DNA from: Phytophthora sp. 'mugwort'
Lineage: Eukaryota; Oomycota; Peronosporomycetes; Peronosporales; Peronosporaceae
Assembly (NCBI GenBank): GCA_033558025.1
Contig: JAUCEF010000012.1
Span: 3,162,001-3,226,000 of the forward strand
Direction: 5' to 3'
Length of the DNA: 64,000 nucleotides
Position 1 is the first letter of the stretch. Each line of letters opens with the position of its first letter. The position numbers were made by a program, and so were the translations under genes. The notes below the pieces were generated by a model. It worked only from the letters and a program-made list of their open reading frames with translations, searched no databases and had not been told where the DNA came from. Positions 22,301 through 31,589 of this stretch are shown here, piece after piece.

Positions 22301-22635
22301 GGCTTGATACTGTTGTTGTTGCTGCGTAAGATACAGCAGCAGTTGCTACATGGACAATGTGTCATGTCCTGCAGTCGCAGAAGGAGTTGCGATAGCCTGG
22401 GAGGCCGTAACCGCTTGGGCATTGGCACTTGCTGCATTTTGCGGCGTCTGCGCTTGTGTACTTGGGCGCGACGTTGGCCGTGAAGCTTCAGTGTCTTCAG
22501 GAGCGCTCGGTTCTGCTCTGTTGACGAGGTCTAGGGTTCGGAGACGGGCGCTCAGTCATACGACCTCTTCTTTGGGCATACTTGCTGGGCTTCTCAGCGC
22601 TCTTTTTAAAAAAACTACCGAAACCCTATCTAAAG

Positions 22636-22959
22636 CTAAAAATTGAAAACGGAACTGATTAATTTCTGTTTTTTTAGTTTACGCTTCTTGTTACGTTGAA
22701 TAGAGTGATCAATGAGTCTTCCAAAATTCCTTGCAATTTCGTGCTTCAGTTGTTCTGTGGTGTCGTGAGCAACGTTCCTGGCACTTGCGTCCTTACAGTC
22801 CGGGATTTCGTTCCGGATCAGTTGGACGAGCTTCAGCTGCTTTACCGTTGTTAACCACAAGTCCTTTCCAAACTTGTCAAGCTCCTTGTTACGGTCGGTA
22901 AGGGACTCAGTGGTATTATAAAACGGAGGTTTGGGTTCACGAGTATTTCGTTTACCCAT
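22636..22959 (-). CDS. Gypsy-1 gag N-terminal reading frame
   Basis: An open frame of 107 codons from the ATG at 22959. The peptide is Lys- and Glu-rich and predicted helical (RNKELDKFGKDLWLTTVKQL), ending in a basic KKRKLKKQK stretch. It lies between the leader and the gag core on the coding strand, so it is probably the first part of gag, separated from the rest by frameshifts between 22,300 and 22,630. No separate function can be assigned. Confidence 0.45.
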   Translation of the reverse strand: MGKRNTREPKPPFYNTTESLTDRNKELDKFGKDLWLTTVKQLKLVQLIRNEIPDCKDASARNVAHDTTEQLKHEIARNFGRLIDHSIQRNKKRKLKKQKLISSVFNF

Positions 22960-23322
22960 ACAACGAATCACAACGAAACAGCTCAGTAGCTCAGTAGCAA
23001 TGGATGTAAATCAAGCTAAACCAAGTGGGCAGCTATCCAGAAGTTATTCTCCGAGTTTTCAGTAGCGGGACAGGGATTCACCAAAGGTGAAAGCACTAAA
23101 CCACAGGCCTACCGAAGGGGCCCAGATGTATGTACCCCACTGGCGTGCAACCACACTAACTAGCCACTGAACGTTAAGTTCGTGCTGTTAAAAGCTACCT
23201 TTGTGACCTAGTGCTCCCCACTATGTGGCTCGCACCAATAACCACAGGATGCTCGCTTCCCACTATGTGGCCACGAGCATCCTTGCCTTGAACTCTTGAA
23301 CTTGACACGACAAGTGCTACTA
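22960..23322 (-). other. Gypsy-1 5' leader
   Basis: Non-coding stretch between the right LTR and the first gag frame. It holds several short direct repeats around CCACTATGTGG (about 23,218-23,270). The primer-binding site should be right next to 23,322 but I could not match it to a tRNA by eye. Confidence 0.5.
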
Positions 23323-23775
23323 TGTAACACAAGCGTGGAGGAAGCGGTTGGTGTGAAGGGCCTTTCGGCGGGGCTTGATTGGCGAGCTGGGTGAGGTCGG
23401 AGGAGGAGACGTATCTGTTGCTATAAAAGCATATTGAGAAGTAATTGAGATTGAGCTTAGATCTTATGGATTGCCCTGCGGCTAACTAATTACCCGGTGG
23501 CTCTTCCTGAAGTATCTAGTGCCTATCCTAAACTCTATCATTCTCTAATCCCAGTTGGTAGCTATCCGACCAATCGCCTTGATTAAACTTCCGCGTATTT
23601 GTGGTTCAATCTAGTAATCCAGATACCTGTCTGGATCTTGTATATCTTATATGATTTTAGACCAGTCACATAAATGATTATGGCACGTTTCCTATCCCAG
23701 ATTGATATGCTAATATTTTAGAACCACAAAAGGCTGCAGCTGTCTTCAGCTGCAACCTGACGCATCTACGTCACA
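23323..23775 (-). repeat. Gypsy-1 5' LTR (right)
   Basis: About 453 bp; begins TGTAACACAAGCGTGG and ends CTACGTCACA in plus orientation, matching the left LTR. The duplication CTCGA follows at 23776-23780. Confidence 0.92.
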
Positions 23776-23780
23776 CTCGA
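23776..23780. repeat. Right target-site duplication of Gypsy-1 (CTCGA)
   Basis: Exact repeat of 17376-17380, confirming the LTR ends and the insertion point inside the LINE. Confidence 0.9.
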
Positions 23781-24430
23781 TCTCTACTATGCCGAAGGGA
23801 GACCAACAACAGTTATCGCAAACTACTGTGCTGGGAAGGACAAAAGGAAACGCTAGCACTCATTTTTTGTCCGTGTCCGTGTGCTCAGCCCTGCTGGTTG
23901 TCACTGATCAGTTACTGGACTGGACAGCACTGGCAAATCAGCAACCTGAACTAATTTCGGCGGATCGCTTGTGCCGCTCGTCGCCCAATATTTCGGCAAT
24001 TATACGCGCCGGGCTCATGGTGCCATTTGCGGACGAATCACCTCATTATGAAGCCGAATGGCGAAGAATGGGTTGGATACTAAGCTCAATCGGCATCACC
24101 ATTTTGTGGTTCAACGCAACAGGGTAATACACGAACAACAGGATGTTACAGTACAAGGGAGCGTGAGTGAATACCACAAGTTGGGACTTCGGCACTTAAG
24201 TGCACTAGCAACCCGCGAACGATGGCGACCGCACATCAGGATTCAAGGCACGAGACTGTTACAATACCTTGGTCTCCGACTCAGATAGCCAAATGAAGCA
24301 CCACGCACAGTGGTGAGCCACGTACAACCACCGCATCGATTACCGACACCGACGTTGCGATATTGGCTTAGAAATTCCTGACATATTGTACAATGTAAAG
24401 CTAAATAGACAGTTTGCTCCTCTAAAAAAA
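23781..24430 (+). pseudogene. LINE C-terminal part, right of the gypsy insertion
   Basis: Removing the gypsy element and one CTCGA copy joins the left LINE frame (ITGYQVWVNYRLALQQLD) to this one without a frame break. It then shows a Cys/His motif with ETLA, HFF and CPCAQPCWLSL at about 23,850-23,900, typical of the zinc-binding tail of LINE polymerases. Helical blocks follow (PHYEAEWRRMGWILSSIGI; EYHKLGLRHLSALATRERW) to about 24,286. An A-run at 24,424-24,431 may be the 3' end of the LINE. At least two frameshifts are present. Confidence 0.8.
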
Positions 24431-24482
24431 AGATCTGAAAGGGGAAGGTGCCCCCCTGCCCCTCTTTCAGGTCTTAGATCTG
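24431..24482. repeat. Imperfect inverted repeat (hairpin)
   Basis: AGATCTGAAAGGGGAAGG on the left pairs imperfectly with CCCTCTTTCAGGTCT and TTAGATCT on the right, with a C-rich loop. It sits directly after the presumed LINE 3' end. It may be a small foldback element. Confidence 0.6.
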
Positions 24483-24813
24483 AACCGCTGCCTTTTGTCT
24501 TTTAGAGAAAAGAATAGCTCTTCTTTGCTTGGGCTACGGTAATGGATGGATCTGAAACAAAACGCTACTGGAATCACTTCGCTAGACATGATACTACTGA
24601 AGGGCATGTCGTCCGGTGGCCATAACTGTCGATCAACCCCTCATAAGCACAGCACACTTACATTTTGCAATGTTGTTGCAGAACTATACACAGCGTGAAA
24701 CAAATCACGGTAGCTCGTGCTGAGTAGAAAGTAGGAGTACCGTTTTTTTTCAAGACAGGAAAAAAATGTCAACACGTCTGAAATAAACGTAGGGAACGGC
24801 ATTTCGAGCTACA
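24483..24813. other. Spacer between LINE and piggyBac element
   Basis: No gene. It ends at the mutated target site TTAC (24814-24817) and the C-rich terminus of the piggyBac element. Confidence 0.5.
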
Positions 24814-24844
24814 TTACCCCCCCCCCCCTCCCCCCGTTACCAAC

Positions 24845-24890
24845 GTCATAAGTTACGACTTAACGGTGAGCGAACGTCGTAACTTACGAC
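24845..24890. repeat. Left subterminal palindromes of the piggyBac element
   Basis: GTCATAAGTTACGAC at 24845-24859 and GTCGTAACTTACGAC at 24876-24890 are near-palindromes of the same 15-nt motif. They sit 27-72 bases inside the left end, where transposase-binding repeats are expected. Confidence 0.75.
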
Positions 24891-25295
24891 TTAGTTTGAG
24901 GCTTAATATAGAACATGGTCGAAAAAAGTGGATACGATACTTTAATCAAGATAAATAAAGAAGAGGAAATATAAACTGGGGAGGTTTAAAATCGGACACA
25001 CCCGAAAAAGGGACGGATCATCTTGAAGATAAGGATTGGGATACGGAAAGGGTGTGGTAAAAGGGGCAGCTGTGTGTGCGGATGTGCGGACCAGACCTCA
25101 TTTCCGAATTTGCCGAATGGTGTGGATTCGATCGAGTGAAGCTTCCAAGGCGTCGGGTCGTCTCGGATGCAGTCCGAGCCATCGACTTCAATCATCTATG
25201 GAGGCAGCTTCGAGAGTCTGGCTGGAAGACAATAAGACCTAGCGGTCTTCAGAACGAGTGGACCTATATCTCCCCGAGTTGGGAGTCAATTCTAG

Positions 25296-25346
25296 GTATG
25301 TTATGTTGCTTTACTATTATTATTCTTTATACTAACCAAGTTACAG
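25296..25346 (+). other. Probable intron 1 of the piggyBac gene (51 bp)
   Basis: GTATGT donor after exon end TCTAG, TACTAAC branch site at 25330-25336 and TTACAG acceptor. The length is a multiple of three and the intron has no stop, so read-through would also stay open. The start of a downstream frame (VNAVIAHITQLG) fits other members of the family in sense but not in frame, so exon joining is uncertain. Confidence 0.5.
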
Positions 25347-26717
25347 GTGAATGCTGTTATTGCCCATATCACACAGTTAGGAAGTTAAGGAGAAACCTGC
25401 AGCGAGAGAAAAAGAACATGAAAGGGAGACGAGCGATAATATTGCAGAGGAGGGGAATGACGGCGATGAGGACAGCGCGATTGATGTGGGTGCATCCCAG
25501 ACTAATGTTACAGCTTCCCAAATCGACACATCGATCGCGCTGTCGCAAAACACGATTGCAGAGCTGTTTGGTCCAGACAGTGGCTTTGAAGAAGGCACTA
25601 TCAACGAATCAGATCAAGATCTGGTTGTTAGTGCCTTTCAGCGATTAGCATCGGTAACAGAGTCCAATGCGGGTTCTGACGGTGATGAAGCATATCAAAT
25701 TGGAGAGAATACTAATTTTGTGAACCTAGTTGTAGACCATGCTGTTGGTAGTGTGGCGGTTGCTGCCAACGACGTGAATATCATTGCAAAGGGTGAAGCC
25801 TCGGATGAATACGACTCTATTGGATCTGCTGGCAGCGACTCATCCGACTCTAACTGCAAGGACGACATCATGAGAAGGGAGTATCCTGATGATGTCCAAG
25901 GGTCGGACGAGGAGGTATCGCATATGGATGGCGCGTTTAGTCAAGCTATGGGTGGTACGCTTGCCCTAGACCATATTGACAAGGAGGCGCTGCGGAGTTT
26001 CGCATGGTGACCGCTTTCATCTGATTTCGAAACTGTGGATCAAGAGTATCCGCAGCTGCTACGCGACGTAGCAAAGCCTATCCTTGAATTGGAGAGTATT
26101 GCAGACTCACCTATTCTATTGTTTTTTTATTTTGTCCCAAAGTCGCTGTGGGTAAGCATTACTCGGGAGACGGGTCGCTACAAGGCCCAGACTGCACATG
26201 TACGAGCAAAACGGATTCGTCAGAACCAAAGAAGGCGCAACGCGGTGACACCAGAGCATGTCAAACAAATCGAGCGTCGTTTACGGGCATCCCCGAGATA
26301 TTCGACTGAAGAAATTTTGCATGTTATCGGACTAGTTGTGGCCCGGATGCTCAATCCGATGACGCGTCGATTTTACGATAACGGGCGATGGCAGACGATG
26401 GAGCGATTCCTGCAGGAAATTTCGGTAGGTTCGTCGCGCGCATTTGTTGTACATCCATTCTAAGAGACCTGCACTTCGTGGACAATAAAGCCCCGCGCCA
26501 AAGAGAGAAAGTTGTGGAAAATTCGCCCGGTTGTGGACGTGTTGCAGCCGAGGTTCCTCTCGGGTTGGACTTTGACAAGCCAGTTTTCGTTTGACGAGAG
26601 TGTGCTACCAGCTACGTCAAGGGGCAACATGGCGCGCATGTTCATGCCGGATAAGCCACATCGGTATAGAACCAAGATATTCATGGTTTGTGACTCGTAC
26701 ACCGCATATTGCCACAG

Positions 26718-26798
26718 GTTTTTTTTTTTTGGTATTTTAGTAGTCGTAACTTATGACCTATTTTTTATTTTTTTGCTATGTCGTAACTTACCGTTTAG
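26718..26798 (+). other. Probable intron 2 of the piggyBac gene (81 bp)
   Basis: GT at 26718 after CACAG and AG at 26797-26798 before ATTTGAAG. Removing it joins YCHR to FEVMRES, which restores the usual continuity of piggyBac proteins after the second catalytic Asp. It is T-rich, 81 bases (a multiple of three), stop-free in frame, and contains two copies of the GTCGTAACTTA motif. Confidence 0.6.
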
Positions 26799-28090
26799 AT
26801 TTGAAGTTATGCGGGAAAGCGTGAGACAGCTGATAGTGACTGACAAGCTTTCGATAATAAGACAGGTGCCGCGGCTGTCATTCGCAATACGAAGATTATG
26901 CTTGAACATCAGCCACGTGGATTCAGATTGGTTGTGATTAATAGGTTTTATACTTCAGTGGTGCTGGCGATACAATTTTTGACGATGTCTGTTTACGTTT
27001 GGGGACAATAATGACGAATCGATTGGTATACGATAAGAGTGTCATTGAGCGGCGTCAGCCCGGCCCGTGCAATTGAACGTGGATCATTTACGTTTTCTCG
27101 TTCGGCTTCTGTTCCCACCGCGGTTGCTTACTACTCGTGGGACCGGAAGCCGGTTCACTACCTGGCTACCGGGCCTTCCATGCTGGAGGACTCGATTCAC
27201 CGCAATGCCAAGGGTGCTGGATCGTCTACGATAAAGTGCCCTAGACTATTGGCTGACTACCAGCGCTGGATGGGCGGAGTTGATGTCCATGATCAACTCC
27301 GCCTCCAGTCTTACTCGATCCAAACTTCTTTTCGATTTCAGAAGTATTATAAGTCCCTTTTCATGGGCTTTCTGGATATGGCGTTAGCCAACGCATATTT
27401 GACTCACAAGTACGCCTATTTGAACAAGCGTTTGGTGCCTAAAGATCGTGGTGAATGGTATATGAAGTTGCATAAACAGTTGCTGCAGCTAAAGGCGGAA
27501 GATTTTGTTGAAGAGGCGCTTCAGACTCCTCCCTCCGCGACTCGCGCCCGCAAGCGTTGTCGCCTCGACGGGCACGCCCACGTGCAATTTGACGACTGGG
27601 TTATCGTATCAGGCACCCAGAAGTGCAGACAGCGCTAGTGCAAGGTGTGCGCTTTGCTCCGGGGCGCGCGCAAAACATCGTATTAAACGCCGTGGTATTA
27701 CGAGGACTACTCGCACCCCGAAGCAAAGTGGTTCTGATGCCCAAAGTCAAGAAGAATGTATGGAGGAGTCGCAAAGACATGCCACCAAATCTGGCATGAG
27801 GACTTCGATAGCGGGGCGGCTATTCCTGATGTTCTGGGTAAGTGCGTTGTCCTGCGTCGATCTGGAAAGGTTGGACAACGCAACCAACGCGCAGGGAGCT
27901 GATACCAAACCCAAGATGAAGCGGATGAGCCAGATGTTGAGTGCTGAGATACAGCAAGCAAGTACAGAAGTGGGTAGGCCTGTGTGCGCAGATGCAGCTA
28001 ATCGAATACACGTTTATTTTTTTTTGCATTTTTTTTTTGTGATGTGCATTTTGGCACGTCTTTCCACCTCCTGCAGGAAATATCTGGTAA

Positions 28091-28255
28091 GTCGTAAGTG
28101 ACGCTGTATCAATACCCAGGTGAGACCGAATGTCGTAACTTATACATCGTACGATTAGAAAACCTCTGGAAAATTATACGTTCAATCCGCTGAATCCAGA
28201 CGTTGGCCAGGACACCATACAATGCTTCATATTAATGGACGTCGTAAGCTACGAC
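28091..28255. repeat. Right subterminal palindromes of the piggyBac element
   Basis: Copies of the motif occur at 28091 (GTCGTAAGTGACG), 28132 (GTCGTAACTTATAC) and 28241-28255 (GTCGTAAGCTACGAC). The last sits about 45 bases from the right end, mirroring the left arrangement. Confidence 0.7.
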
Positions 28256-28490
28256 GTAAATTAGGCGGTTCCAACAAGGCTTTTCAGTTAACGGAGGGGT
28301 TAAATACAAATTATGGACCTCCTACCGTTTATTCGATTCGAGAAACACAAAAAGGTCGTACGCAATAAACATGGTCGGGAGCTTTAAATCCGCCTTCCAA
28401 CGGTTGTTCAAAGTGGGGGGAGGCGTGACTGCAGACCGTCGATGGGTGACAAAGCGCTTTGTTGGTTCTCGCAATGCTTTAGGAGACTGC

Positions 28491-29111
28491 TCATGCTTCT
28501 ACGTCGGGGAACTCCGGGATTGTCGAGTGGCAAGAAGTCGAATAGAACGAAAGCTTGCGGTTGATCGGATGATGACGCTGAGATACCGACTGCATGCGGT
28601 GCTTCTCAAGGAGTAACTTCAGAGGAGGAAGCCGTGGCGGCATCTCCAACCTCCTCGGCCTGTTCAGAAACTGGAATTGGGTCTTCGGGGAACGCACCAT
28701 TGACGTCGAAGCTGCAACATCCGCGACCGAAGTCGGGGAGGAGTTAGCACGCGTCTTCTTCACTTCACCAAGCGAGAGCAGCAGCTCTGGAACGGATAGA
28801 GAGGGCGACGGAGGTGCCGTCATCCGAGAGTGAACAGTTTCCGCGGCCGGTAGTCTCTGGGCGGCAAAAGCTTCACGACGGAGTCGGGCCTTGATGCTGC
28901 GATACGGCCAGCGATACTTGTGGTATTGACAGATGCGTTTGAGCGTGATCGGAGCCACTCCGAGCATTCTCGCCGCGTCGTCTTGGCGGTAAATCGAGTA
29001 TTCACGCAGCGTTTCGATGGAGAAATAAAACTTACGTCGGCTCTTGCGCACGGTCCGACAAGACTCGACGTCCGTCTTGACCGAGGACAACGACGATGGC
29101 TGTGTGGACAT
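28491..29111 (-). CDS. RWP-RK domain protein 1
   Basis: A 206-residue protein from the ATG at 29111; a GTG at 29138 is open upstream but ATG is preferred. Residues about 29-75 form an RWP-RK domain: a helix (ETLREYSIYRQDDAARMLG), the recognition part APITLKRICQYHKYRWPYR at 53-71, and the signature RWPYR. This family binds DNA and acts as transcription factors in plants, algae, slime moulds and oomycetes. The remainder is Ser/Pro-rich and likely disordered. The reading frame is intact in an area where almost all others are broken. It lies just outside the piggyBac right end and next to unit copy A. Confidence 0.75.
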   Translation of the reverse strand: MSTQPSSLSSVKTDVESCRTVRKSRRKFYFSIETLREYSIYRQDDAARMLGVAPITLKRICQYHKYRWPYRSIKARLRREAFAAQRLPAAETVHSRMTAPPSPSLSVPELLLSLGEVKKTRANSSPTSVADVAASTSMVRSPKTQFQFLNRPRRLEMPPRLPPLKLLLEKHRMQSVSQRHHPINRKLSFYSTSCHSTIPEFPDVEA

Positions 29112-29570
29112 TTCTGAGTGACTGAAGATTATTGTCACGTTGAGCTGAAAGTAAATTGAGAAATGAACACGAGATTACGAGGCTTCACACAGCTTGGTCA
29201 CTGAACAGGTCAGGGTCGGAACATGCTTTGCTGTCACAAGCGGTCGACTATGTCAAGAAAATGGTTCGGCGACGTTAATACCAGCTCTCTTTAGCGCTCG
29301 GTGACTTGAAGAGCTCACGCCCGGACTGACAGCTAGAGATCCAGAGCGACTTATTTATTGTCACGGTACGCCAAATTATGGATGCTGTAGGCGGTGACTT
29401 CTTGCGGGTTCGACGCTTCATACGGGGCGGAACTTCATTCTATAGCCAGATCATTGTAAGCGTCTTACACCACTCACTACCAAGAATTGTCTCCTGGCAC
29501 ACGCTGAATCTTCTTTCCGTGGGCTGGCGACTTGTTTATCAGTTCGCTCGGCTTAACGACATCATGTTGC
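29112..29570. other. Upstream region of RWP-RK gene 1
   Basis: Likely holds the promoter of the minus-strand gene at 28491-29111. No clear core promoter motif was identified. A weak plus-strand frame at 29378-29575 has no recognisable domain. Confidence 0.35.
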
Positions 29571-31430
29571 TGTAGTCAAGATATCACTTGCTTGGTACAC
29601 TTCGGGCCACGAGACGTAGAGAGGGATCTCTGAGCGAGTTAAATGGTCTATGCACCCATCTCGATCACCTCAAGTCAACATGGAGGAGTCTCGACGCTGC
29701 AGCAGCCATTGGGACTCGCCGTATTCTCTTTTGATAGTCGTCGGAGCAGGGGTTCAGTAAAGGCCTCAATGTGGTGCCCATGGACTCCATAATGGAGCGG
29801 CATCACATTGTCTCCTTAGTACATGTATCACGTGGGATTCGCTCAACTCTGATCAACAAATTGTTCGAATTTCGTTGGTGTCGACGAGATATGACCACGT
29901 TGAGAGAGTGCTAACGCTTCTTAATACAGAACTGTTGCTTCAACGACTTGGGGCATCAACTTCAACAGCTGTATTGTGAGGATGATGGGCTCCGACAGTA
30001 CATTCTGACAAAGTATTCGTGTAGCATAGCGACATTTTAACTCGTATAGATGCAACGAGGAAAGTCTAAAGGCGTAAAAATACCTAATTTCTACTCTGAA
30101 TCTGGGGTCATCCGTTGGATTAGTGGAAAGCCAGTAGAACAGCGAGCAGGAGTCAGGTCCCACGCGAAACAATGTTGGCCAATCGTTGGACTCCTCTGGC
30201 CGAGAGCGGCGCGGTTCGACGATCTGGGAGATGAACTAGATGAATATTGGAAGAAGATAGCTCCGGCGAAGCGCTGCAAAGGAATCACCAACTCTCGTCA
30301 ACTGTCTCGGAGCGCAAGCGGTCGCCGTTCTGCTCAGTGTAGCGTCTTGTTTGCGCTCGAACGGCGTTGGACGCAGAGAGCGTTGGAGCGTTGAAAGCGA
30401 GATTCACGTTTCAAATTGTCCCCGTCATCCCGGAAAACATGACGAATGTCGAGATTGCGTCGAGTATTGCACCAGCGACTATATCCGATGCTGTCAACAC
30501 TTCGAGCTGCAAATGCTATCCCAGTTGAAACAAGCCAGGATCTGTTGCGCGAGTGTTGTCGTGTGCGGGGCTTGCAGTCTCATTGGCACGAAGAAATGTG
30601 TAGAAAACCCTGTGTCCAGGACGCTATGAGCAAACTACAATTGTTGTGCGTACGAACATAAAATCGACTGTGCGACCCACACAACGCCCTGTGCATGAAG
30701 GGGTGTTCGTACGGATCCCTTACAGTGACCAAGTTGGTACGGAGGCGACGATGACAGCGTCGGCGTAGCGCTTCAGGACGGCTTGAGCTGCAAAGAGCAG
30801 TGTCGCGCCAAGGACGACAAGAGGCCCCTCCCAGAATTGCGCGACTCGGGCGTCCATGGCTGCTCCAACATTGTGCCCTTGTTCTGCGCTCGCTCTTTGC
30901 AGATTTACCAGGACCTTCTTAAAAGCGCGCTGGAAACTTAAAAATCATCAAATCTAGCAATGTTGCTCGAAGCCGAAAAAATATATATATAAATCGAGTG
31001 AACTGTCATCCTAGCAAAATGTAACAAGTAAAACTCAACGTCAGGCCCCAAAGTCGCCGTGGTGTCACCACTTGCACACACCGAATGCCGACGAGTTCAT
31101 TTTGTCGGACGAGTTCGTCCGGCATTTTAGGACACACCAACCGATCGCCACCACCACAAAACTGTAGGCTCGAACCCGCAAAACTCATCGATATCACCGA
31201 AGGTCTCCACTGTCAGGTCTGACGTGTTCTCGAGCCGCCGCATCTTGCAAACACAGTCGTGAAATTCTGTGGCATGTGGGGCGTACGGACCTCGGGCTTT
31301 CGGCGTTCGAACTCTTGAAATTGACGTCGTCGAAGGTGATGGACGTCGCCATACAAATCCCACTTCAGCACAGGAGAGTCGTCGTCTCCAGTCGGTTCAG
31401 GCCCCTCGGCCCACTCTTCAAATATGCTAT
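29571..31430. repeat. Dispersed unit, copy A
   Basis: The left part (29,571-30,013) aligns with copies D and B over blocks such as TGTAGTCAA, CACGTGGGATTCGC and CAAATTGTTCGAATTTCGTTGG. The middle (from about 30,390) aligns with copies B and C at TTGAAAGCGAGATTCACGTTT and ATGACGAATGTCGAG. The right part (31,010-31,430) aligns with GTAACAAG, CCAAAGTCGCCG and the SDLTVETFGD minus-strand peptide. A minus-strand coding sequence seems to run through it: the peptides PHATEFHDCVCKM and VETFGDIDEF match those of B and C. All frames are broken. The family is not recognised. Confidence 0.7.
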
Positions 31431-31589
31431 CCGCCAGTCCAAACCCCTTGTCACACCGTCTCACGTCGGACACCATCCAGGCACCCACGGTTTCTTGGCG
31501 TCATCCGGCTTCTTGAGAATCCGTCGAAGCGGTCCGGTCCTCTTCACCCCAAACACAGGCGGTAGTTTCCTCCTAAAATAACCATGACG

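Larger units (their letters stand above)
17381..23775 (-). mobile_element. Gypsy-1: complete but decayed chromodomain Ty3/gypsy element
   Basis: Bounded by LTRs starting TGTAACAC and ending CGTCACA in plus orientation (TGTGACG...GTTACA on the coding strand), flanked by the duplication CTCGA. On the minus strand the order is leader, gag, protease, RT, RNase H, integrase and chromodomain, that of chromoviruses. A purine-rich tract lies next to the 3' LTR (plus strand about 17871-17883). The coding frames hold multiple stops and frameshifts. It is inserted in a LINE and is therefore younger than it. The two LTRs differ at many positions, consistent with an old insertion. Confidence 0.95.
25036..27900 (+). 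pseudogene. piggyBac transposase (broken)
   Basis: The N-terminal part at about 25,076-25,295 (RAIDFNHLWRQLRESGWKTI) resembles a domain common in oomycete piggyBac proteins. A long acidic, disordered linker follows (25,486-26,010). After a single TGA near 26,008 the core begins: SPILLFFYFVPKSLW, EEILHVIGLVVARML, ILRDLHFVDNKAP. Catalytic Asp regions are FSFDESVLP (about 26,592), MVCDSYTAYC and GGVDVHDQLRLQ (about 27,280), so all three acidic sites survive. The C-terminus (KTCHQIWHEDFDSG, about 27,775-27,815) is partly readable. Frameshifts occur near 26,425, 26,515, 26,940 and 27,640. The enzyme class excises precisely at TTAA. Confidence 0.85.
24818..28299 (+). mobile_element. piggyBac-type DNA transposon
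   Basis: The right end reads GGAGGGG followed by TTAA (28300-28303). Its reverse complement, CCCCTCCGTTAAC, matches the left end, which is C-rich then CTCCCCCCGTTAC after TTAC, a one-base variant of TTAA. TTAA duplication and CCC-type ends are hallmarks of piggyBac. The 3.5-kb interior encodes a DDE_Tnp_1_7 transposase and carries repeated GTCGTAAGTTACGAC-type palindromes near both ends. Confidence 0.82.

Noticed and set aside
22195..22437. Minus-strand Cys-rich frame within Gypsy-1 gag
   Set aside because: Cys and Lys arise from an out-of-frame reading of a Gln-rich gag segment.
17381..23775. Possibility that the two 450-490 bp repeats are independent solo LTRs
   Set aside because: The internal region encodes a full gypsy polyprotein in the right orientation and the outer flanks share the duplication CTCGA.
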